Position numbers and translations under genes: made by a program. DNA of 64,000 bases from Erwinia sp. JUb26 (lineage in GTDB: Bacteria > Pseudomonadota > Gammaproteobacteria > Enterobacterales > Enterobacteriaceae). Within the stretch, counting starts at the first letter, position 1, and the number at the start of each line of letters is the position of its first letter. The stretch lies in the NCBI RefSeq assembly GCF_003751505.1, contig NZ_RJVB01000012.1:40841-104840 (forward strand), in the 5' to 3' direction. The notes under the pieces are model-generated. The model was not told where the DNA came from and did no database searches. It saw only the letters and a list, made by a program, of their open reading frames with translations. This document shows, one piece after another, positions 58,843 to 64,000 of this stretch.

Positions 58843-60557
58843 CTTCCGTGCAGCGCAGCGTGCTGGCGATATGGTCAGCGTTGCTGAGTGCCGTTGTATG
58901 CCTCGGGTTTTTGCCACTTTCGCCTCGTGCTGCGGCAGGACTAGCGCTGATTTGCATTGGTGGGATCGCAGCCGTCTGGTTTCTGGCTGCCCGCCGCAGA
59001 GTGCATAAGGCGGCGATCCGCTTCAATAATTTGCCGGATGCCAGCTGGCGGCAGCCGGTAGTGCTGGTATGTGGCGATCTTTCGCAGCCGTGGCCGCAGG
59101 CGTCCCCGGTGCTGACCCTGGCACAGGGCTGCTGGATCAGAGTCGACAACCCGCAGGATCTGGAACAGGTTGCCCGCCATCTGCTGTGGCTGCGGCCGGA
59201 TTGGGGACGCCAGCTGTCGCTGATGGTGAGTGTCTGCCCGCAGCAGCAGAGCGACACGGAAACGCTGACTGGCCGTTTACTGACCCTGCGCTGGCAGCTC
59301 AGCCAGCTGCGCCGCGAAACAGGCTATGCGATCCCGCTGCTGCTGAGTGGCCAGCTGGGCTGCAGCATGATGATCGAAAGCCTGTGGCAGACCGCGATCG
59401 CCGATCAAGAGATCCACGTCTGGCGTGAGGGATCGCCTCCCGTATCCGTTGCGTCCTGGTTTGCCAGCGATGGCGCTCAGGCTATGCAGTCGCAGGCGAT
59501 TTTCGGCAGTCTGTCTGCGTGGTTTAACCAGCATGTTGCCGCGGTATTTACCACTGAAAACCCGGATATCCCTGCTGTTTTACCTGTGGCGATCGTTTGG
59601 GGAGCTGGGCCTGCACTCACCGGAGCATTGCCGGAATCAGCCTGGATCAGCTGGCTGCGGCAGCACAGCGCGATGCGACAGGTCACCGGCTGGTATCCGT
59701 CTGAAAATAGCACCGACGCCTACAGCTTGCTGCCTGACTTTCTTTTGCCCCTGTTACCCCAGGGGCGCGGATTGACGCCGCGCCAGCGTGCTTGCCGTGC
59801 CGGGCTGGCTGCATTTACCTGTGCGGCGATAGTGGCACTGTCCTGCAGTGGCTGGAATAACCGCCAGCTGTTGCAGCGGCTGAGTTTCGATGTTCAGCAC
59901 TTTTACCGGATAGCCAGCAGCGACCACGCCCGTAAAGCCGAGGCGGTACAAACCCTGAAGCAGGATGCCGCGCAGTTGGATGAATGGGCACGCAACGGCG
60001 CACCGATGCGTCTGGGGCTTGGGCTGTATCGGGGGGAACGCCTGCGTCTGCCAGTTTTGGCGGCGATTCGCTCCTACAGACCACCAGCCGCCCCGCAGAA
60101 ACCGATACCGGAGACCCGGCCAGAAATCGCGCCGCAAATCGTTCGCCTCGACAGCATGTCGCTGTTCGACTCCGGTCAGTCCAGGCTGAAAACCGACTCC
60201 ACCAAAATGCTGATTAACTCCCTGGTTGGCATCAGGGCGAAGCCGGGCTGGCTGATTGTGATCAGCGGATACACCGATAACACCGGCAGCCCGGGGCTTA
60301 ACCAGGCGCTGTCGCTGAAGCGTGCCGAAGCGGTACGCAACTGGATGCGTGACACCGGCGATCTGCCGGAAAGCTGTTTTGCGGTGCAGGGCTATGGTCA
60401 AAATCGCCCGATCGCGAGCAATGATACGGCGGAAGGGCGAGCGCTCAACCGCCGTGTCGAAATCAGTCTGGTACCGCAGGCAGATGCCTGTCAGATACCG
60501 GGCAAAACCCCAACGTCATCTCAGGATGATGACGTATCACCACACAATGGAGAGTAA
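58839..60557 (+). CDS. Type VI-associated membrane protein with C-terminal OmpA peptidoglycan-binding domain
   Basis: 572 residues. Two N-terminal hydrophobic segments (about 8-50), a middle region of unknown fold with another helix near 325-342, a Pro-rich linker (RPPAAPQKPIPETRPE), then an OmpA-like domain (about 430-550) with GYTDNTGSPGLNQALSLKRAEAV and NDTAEGRALNRRVEI. Such proteins accompany TssL in Erwinia/Pantoea and Enterobacter type VI clusters and may anchor the machine to the wall. No TssM-type Walker motif is seen. Confidence 0.8.
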   Translation: MTSVQRSVLAIWSALLSAVVCLGFLPLSPRAAAGLALICIGGIAAVWFLAARRRVHKAAIRFNNLPDASWRQPVVLVCGDLSQPWPQASPVLTLAQGCWIRVDNPQDLEQVARHLLWLRPDWGRQLSLMVSVCPQQQSDTETLTGRLLTLRWQLSQLRRETGYAIPLLLSGQLGCSMMIESLWQTAIADQEIHVWREGSPPVSVASWFASDGAQAMQSQAIFGSLSAWFNQHVAAVFTTENPDIPAVLPVAIVWGAGPALTGALPESAWISWLRQHSAMRQVTGWYPSENSTDAYSLLPDFLLPLLPQGRGLTPRQRACRAGLAAFTCAAIVALSCSGWNNRQLLQRLSFDVQHFYRIASSDHARKAEAVQTLKQDAAQLDEWARNGAPMRLGLGLYRGERLRLPVLAAIRSYRPPAAPQKPIPETRPEIAPQIVRLDSMSLFDSGQSRLKTDSTKMLINSLVGIRAKPGWLIVISGYTDNTGSPGLNQALSLKRAEAVRNWMRDTGDLPESCFAVQGYGQNRPIASNDTAEGRALNRRVEISLVPQADACQIPGKTPTSSQDDDVSPHNGE

Positions 60558-60561
60558 TTCA

Positions 60562-61053
60562 ATGGCAATTCCTGTTTATCTTTGGCTGAAGGACGACGGC
60601 GGTGCGGACATTAAAGGATCCGTTGATGTTAAGGATCGTGAGGGCAGCATCGAGGTGGTGGCGCAGGAGCATAACCTGTACATCCCGACCGATAACAACA
60701 CCGGCAAGCTGACCGGTACCCGCATTCATACCCCGTTCCTGTTCACCAAGGAAATCGACTCCTCTACGCCGTACCTGTACAAGGCCGTGACTACCGGCCA
60801 GACCCTGAAGTCTGCGGAATTCAGATGGTACAAAATCAACGACGCGGGCCAGGAGGTGGAGTATTTCAACACTAAGCTGGAAAACGTGAAGCTGGTGAAA
60901 GTTGCGCCGAAAATGCACGACATTAAAGATCCGGCCTACGAGAAGCATAACCACCTCGAGCAGATTGAACTGCGCTACGAAAAAATCACCTGGACCTACA
61001 AAGACGGCAACATCATTCATTCCGACTCCTGGAACGAACGCGCCACCGCGTAA
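60562..61053 (+). CDS. hcp: Type VI secretion tube protein Hcp
   Basis: 163-residue ring protein stacked into the inner tube and secreted. Begins MAIPVYLWLKDDGGADIKGS and contains FTKEIDSSTPYLYKAV and a C-terminal KITWTYKDGNIIHSDSW. A GGAGAG site lies before the ATG at 60562; upstream in-frame ATGs inside the previous gene are rejected. Followed by a strong terminator. Confidence 0.97.
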   Translation: MAIPVYLWLKDDGGADIKGSVDVKDREGSIEVVAQEHNLYIPTDNNTGKLTGTRIHTPFLFTKEIDSSTPYLYKAVTTGQTLKSAEFRWYKINDAGQEVEYFNTKLENVKLVKVAPKMHDIKDPAYEKHNHLEQIELRYEKITWTYKDGNIIHSDSWNERATA

Positions 61054-61059
61054 GCCTCT

Positions 61060-61089
61060 GGCGGGCAGGTCTCCTGTCCGCCTTTTTTT
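61060..61089 (+). terminator. hcp terminator
   Basis: GGCGGGCAGG-TCT-CCTGTCCGCC (10 pairs, one G-U) followed by seven T's, 7 bases after the hcp stop. Confidence 0.93.
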
Positions 61090-61090
61090 G

Positions 61091-61130
61091 TTTTTGCCGA
61101 GCGCCTGTTGCCACGGGCGCTCGGCAAAAA
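61091..61130. other. Second hairpin after hcp
   Basis: TTTTTGCCGAGCGCC and GGCGCTCGGCAAAAA pair perfectly over 15 positions around a 10-base loop, directly behind the hcp terminator. Could be a second terminator or an RNA-stability element; clpV starts 103 bases later. Confidence 0.75.
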
Positions 61131-61232
61131 TCACCATCCGAAAATTCGACCTGATGCGCTATAGGCACTTTGCACAAAGAAAAGCGATGGGCGGTAGCGT
61201 GTCTGAAGGTCCCTGACAGCGAGTGAACTCAC

Positions 61233-63893
61233 ATGGAAAATCCCGCAATTCTGCTGCGTCGTCTTAACCCTTACTGTGCCCGCGCCATGGAAGGGGCGGC
61301 TTCTTTATGCCAAACCCGCGCCCATGCGGAAATCATGCCAGAACACTGGTTGCTGAAACTGCTGGAGCAGGGGGAGGGGGATCTCACCGTGCTGGCGCGC
61401 CGCTACGAGTGGGATGTGGACGGAATGTGGCAGGCGCTGCTGGACTGGATGGATAATCTGCCGCGGTCGGTGCGCGGCCGCCCGCAGCTGTCGGAAAATA
61501 TTCAGGTGCTGATGCAGGAAGCCTGGCTGCTGGCTTCGCTTGCCGGGGAAGAGCAGATTCGGGGTCAGCACCTGCTGATGGCGCTGGCGGGAAAACCAAA
61601 ACTGCTGCGCTGCGATGGGCTTTGGCCGCTGCTGACGCTGGGGCAGGTTCAGATCGAACGTCTGCGCCCGTTACTGGATGCGCAGTCGGATGAGCGCCCG
61701 GATGTCCAGCTGGAAGAAGAACGTATCGCCGGCAGCGAGGTGGAGTTTGTCGGCCAGGCGGTATCCTCGCCGGTGCAGGACGGCGAATTGTCACCCGCAC
61801 TGCAGAATGCGCTGGATAAATTCACCCTCGATGTGACTGTCAAAGCCCGGGAAGGCCAAATCGACCCGGTATTTGGACGCGAGACTGAAATCCGCCAGAT
61901 GGTGGATATTCTTTCCCGCCGCCGTAAAAACAACCCGATTCTGGTCGGTGAGCCGGGCGTAGGCAAAACGGCGCTGGTGGAAGGACTGGCGCTGCGCATT
62001 GCGGAAGGAAACGTACCGGAAAGCCTGAAGCCGGTGAGCCTGCGTACGCTCGATCTCGGGCTGTTACAGGCCGGAGCGGGGGTCAAAGGTGAATTTGAGC
62101 AACGGCTGAAAAACGTTATTACTGCGGTGCAGCAGTCCCCGACGCCGGTACTGCTGTTTATTGATGAAGCGCACACGATTATCGGTGCCGGGAACCAGGC
62201 GGGCGGCGCGGATGCGGCGAATTTGCTGAAACCTGCGCTGGCCCGCGGCGAACTGCGCACCATCGCGGCGACCACCTGGAGCGAATACAAGCAGTATTTC
62301 GAGCGTGACGCGGCGTTGGAGCGTCGCTTCCAGATGGTTAAGGTCGACGAGCCGGATGACGATACCGCCTGCCTGATGCTGCGAGGCCTGAAATCCCGCT
62401 ATGCAGAACATCATGGCGTACACATCACCGACGATGCGGTGCGCGCGGCGGTGAGCCTGTCCCGCCGCTATCTGACCGGGCGCCAATTGCCGGATAAAGC
62501 CGTTGACCTGCTCGATACGGCGGCAGCCCGTGTGCGCATGAGTCTGGATACGGTACCGGAAGCACTGACTGAATACCGGGCAAAGCTCACGGCGCTGGAT
62601 GTGGAAAAACAGGCGCTGCTGGAAGATATCGCGCTCGGCGGCAGCGATCGCAGCGACAGGCTGGCGGTCATCGAGCAGCAGCAGGTTGCCCTGATCGTCG
62701 AGCTGGACGAGCGGGAATCGCAGTATGGGCGAGAGCTGGCGCTGACAACACAATTGCTTGAGGTGCGCCAGAACGTCAACCGTCGGACGGAAATCGCTGC
62801 GCTACAGCAGCAGCTCTCCGCGCTTCAGGATAATACACCGCTGCTGACCCCGGACGTTGACACCCGCACGGTCGCTAACGTGATTGCCGACTGGACCGGC
62901 GTGCCGCTGTCTTCATTAATTAAAGACGAACAAACGGAACTGCTGACCCTGGAAAACGAGATCGGCAAACGCGTGGTTGGGCAGGAAGTATCGCTCAACG
63001 CCATCGCTCAGCGCCTGCGCGCTGCCAAAACCGGCCTCACCACCGAGAACGGCCCTCAGGGGGTGTTCCTGCTGGTCGGGCCAAGCGGCGTGGGTAAAAC
63101 CGAAACCGCGCTGGCGCTGGCGGACGTTCTGTACGGCGGCGAAAAGTCGCTGATCACCATTAACCTTTCCGAGTATCAGGAACCGCATACCGTATCGCAG
63201 CTGAAAGGCTCACCGCCGGGCTACGTCGGCTATGGGCAGGGCGGCATTCTGACCGAAGCGGTACGTAAACGCCCCTACAGCATCGTACTGCTGGATGAGG
63301 TGGAAAAAGCTCACCGCGACGTGATGAACCTGTTCTATCAGGTATTCGACCGGGGCTTTATGCGCGATGGCGAAGGGCGGGAAATCGACTTCCGTAATAC
63401 GGTGATCCTGATGACCTCCAACCTGGGCAGCGAACTGCTGATGCAGGGAGTTGAGGACGATCCAGAGGTAACGGAAAGCACCCTGCATGAACTGTTGCGC
63501 CCGTTACTGCGCGACCACTTCCAGCCCGCGCTGCTGGCCCGTTTCCAGACGGTGATTTTCCGTCCGCTGGATCAGGAAGCGATGCGGACCATCGTACAGA
63601 TGAAGCTGGAGCAGGTGAGCAAGCGCCTGCACCGGCATTACGGACTGAATACGCACATTGCCGACAGCCTGTACGATGCACTGACCGCCGCCTGCCTGCT
63701 GCCGGATACCGGTGCGCGCAATGTCGACAGCCTGCTCAATCAGCAAATTTTGCCGGTCCTGAGCCAGCAGTTGCTGAGCCATATGGCGGCGAAGCGTAAA
63801 CCACAAACGCTGATGCTCGGATGGTACGAAGAGGACGGAATCGTGATGGAATTTGATGGCGATGCGGCAGAGGCAGAGGGAGAACGGCTATGA
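61233..63893 (+). CDS. clpV: Type VI secretion AAA+ ATPase ClpV (TssH)
   Basis: 886-residue hexameric disaggregase that recycles contracted TssB/TssC sheaths. N-terminal sheath-binding domain to about residue 155; first AAA module with Walker A GEPGVGKTA (Lys245) and LLFIDEAHTIIGAG; a coiled middle domain (about 420-520); second AAA module with GPSGVGKTE near residue 616 and IVLLDEVEKAH. The end overlaps vgrG by 4 bases. Confidence 0.96.
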   Translation: MENPAILLRRLNPYCARAMEGAASLCQTRAHAEIMPEHWLLKLLEQGEGDLTVLARRYEWDVDGMWQALLDWMDNLPRSVRGRPQLSENIQVLMQEAWLLASLAGEEQIRGQHLLMALAGKPKLLRCDGLWPLLTLGQVQIERLRPLLDAQSDERPDVQLEEERIAGSEVEFVGQAVSSPVQDGELSPALQNALDKFTLDVTVKAREGQIDPVFGRETEIRQMVDILSRRRKNNPILVGEPGVGKTALVEGLALRIAEGNVPESLKPVSLRTLDLGLLQAGAGVKGEFEQRLKNVITAVQQSPTPVLLFIDEAHTIIGAGNQAGGADAANLLKPALARGELRTIAATTWSEYKQYFERDAALERRFQMVKVDEPDDDTACLMLRGLKSRYAEHHGVHITDDAVRAAVSLSRRYLTGRQLPDKAVDLLDTAAARVRMSLDTVPEALTEYRAKLTALDVEKQALLEDIALGGSDRSDRLAVIEQQQVALIVELDERESQYGRELALTTQLLEVRQNVNRRTEIAALQQQLSALQDNTPLLTPDVDTRTVANVIADWTGVPLSSLIKDEQTELLTLENEIGKRVVGQEVSLNAIAQRLRAAKTGLTTENGPQGVFLLVGPSGVGKTETALALADVLYGGEKSLITINLSEYQEPHTVSQLKGSPPGYVGYGQGGILTEAVRKRPYSIVLLDEVEKAHRDVMNLFYQVFDRGFMRDGEGREIDFRNTVILMTSNLGSELLMQGVEDDPEVTESTLHELLRPLLRDHFQPALLARFQTVIFRPLDQEAMRTIVQMKLEQVSKRLHRHYGLNTHIADSLYDALTAACLLPDTGARNVDSLLNQQILPVLSQQLLSHMAAKRKPQTLMLGWYEEDGIVMEFDGDAAEAEGERL

Positions 63894-64000
63894 GCACCAA
63901 TCCCACGATAACATTCAGCCACAGCCATCATCTGCTGGCGGTGAGAGGGTGTCAGCCTGAGCTTGATGTGCTGGCCTTCGAAGGCGATGAAGCCCTGAGC
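63890..64000 (+). CDS. vgrG: Type VI spike protein VgrG (N-terminus only, runs off right edge)
   Basis: The visible reading starts MSTNPTITFSHSHHLLAVRG and continues with CQPELDVLAFEGDEALS, the typical opening of VgrG (gp27-like domain). ATGA overlap with clpV. The C-terminal domains, and any toxin gene after it, lie outside the window. Confidence 0.85.
   Translation, partial: MSTNPTITFSHSHHLLAVRGCQPELDVLAFEGDEALS

Overview
The window is chromosomal DNA from a Gram-negative enterobacterium, most likely the Erwinia/Pantoea group (Erwiniaceae). Many proteins are close to E. coli orthologues, and long stretches keep the E. coli gene order (hemF-amiA-ypeA-yfeZYX, cysPTWAM, crr-ptsI-ptsH-cysK-cysZ-zipA-ligA-ypeB-yfeH-yfeR, tRNA-Lys/Val-gltX-yfeC-tRNA-Ala, nupC/mntH-ypeC, glk, ypdBA, alaC-ypdK). 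Against that, murQPR-yfeW, pdxK and pdeA (yfeA) are absent from their E. coli positions, and there is an indolepyruvate decarboxylase gene and a type VI secretion locus. The genus is an inference.

Layout. 1-4300: hemF (cut by the left edge), amiA, ypeA, yfeZ, yfeY, yfeX. 4640-9400: the sulfate/thiosulfate uptake operon cysPTWA and cysM. 9560-12350: a CpxRA-like two-component pair and an FCD-type GntR regulator. 12390-17520 (minus strand): the PTS genes crr, ptsI, ptsH, then cysK and cysZ. 17730-21020: zipA, ligA, ypeB. 21030-21950 and 25800-26570: non-coding DNA with structured repeats, enclosing yfeH/yfeR and an exporter/AsnC-regulator pair. 26700-30900: one tRNA-Lys, three tRNA-Val, gltX, yfeC, a formate/nitrite-family channel and two tRNA-Ala. 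31020-36250: a four-domain rhodanese protein, nupC, mntH (with MntR and Fur sites) and ypeC. 36450-45480: an aldo/keto reductase divergent from ipdC, then glk, ypdB-ypdA, a GNAT acetyltransferase, alaC and the 23-residue ypdK. 45670-49720: an EmrA/EmrB-type efflux pair divergent from an IclR regulator and a universal stress protein. 49770-53890: an unknown membrane protein, two small lipoproteins, an SMP-30 lactonase and yhjX. 54720-64000: the start of a type VI secretion cluster (tssB, tssC, tssK, tssL, an OmpA-domain protein, hcp, clpV and the first codons of vgrG), which runs off the right edge.

How it works together. Sulfate uptake (CysPTWA, CysZ) feeds both cysteine synthases (CysK, CysM). 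The PTS proteins and Glk provide two routes of glucose phosphorylation. A sensor/regulator pair (YpdA/YpdB) and its known E. coli target yhjX lie 11 kb apart, and yhjX carries an intact two-part YpdB site.

The strongest candidate for something undescribed is a family of about 195-202 bp repeats (three full copies in one orientation, one inverted, and fragments). Their ends form long hairpins. The arm sequence differs between some members but stays self-complementary, and an inner hairpin shows paired base changes. This suggests that the fold is what is kept.
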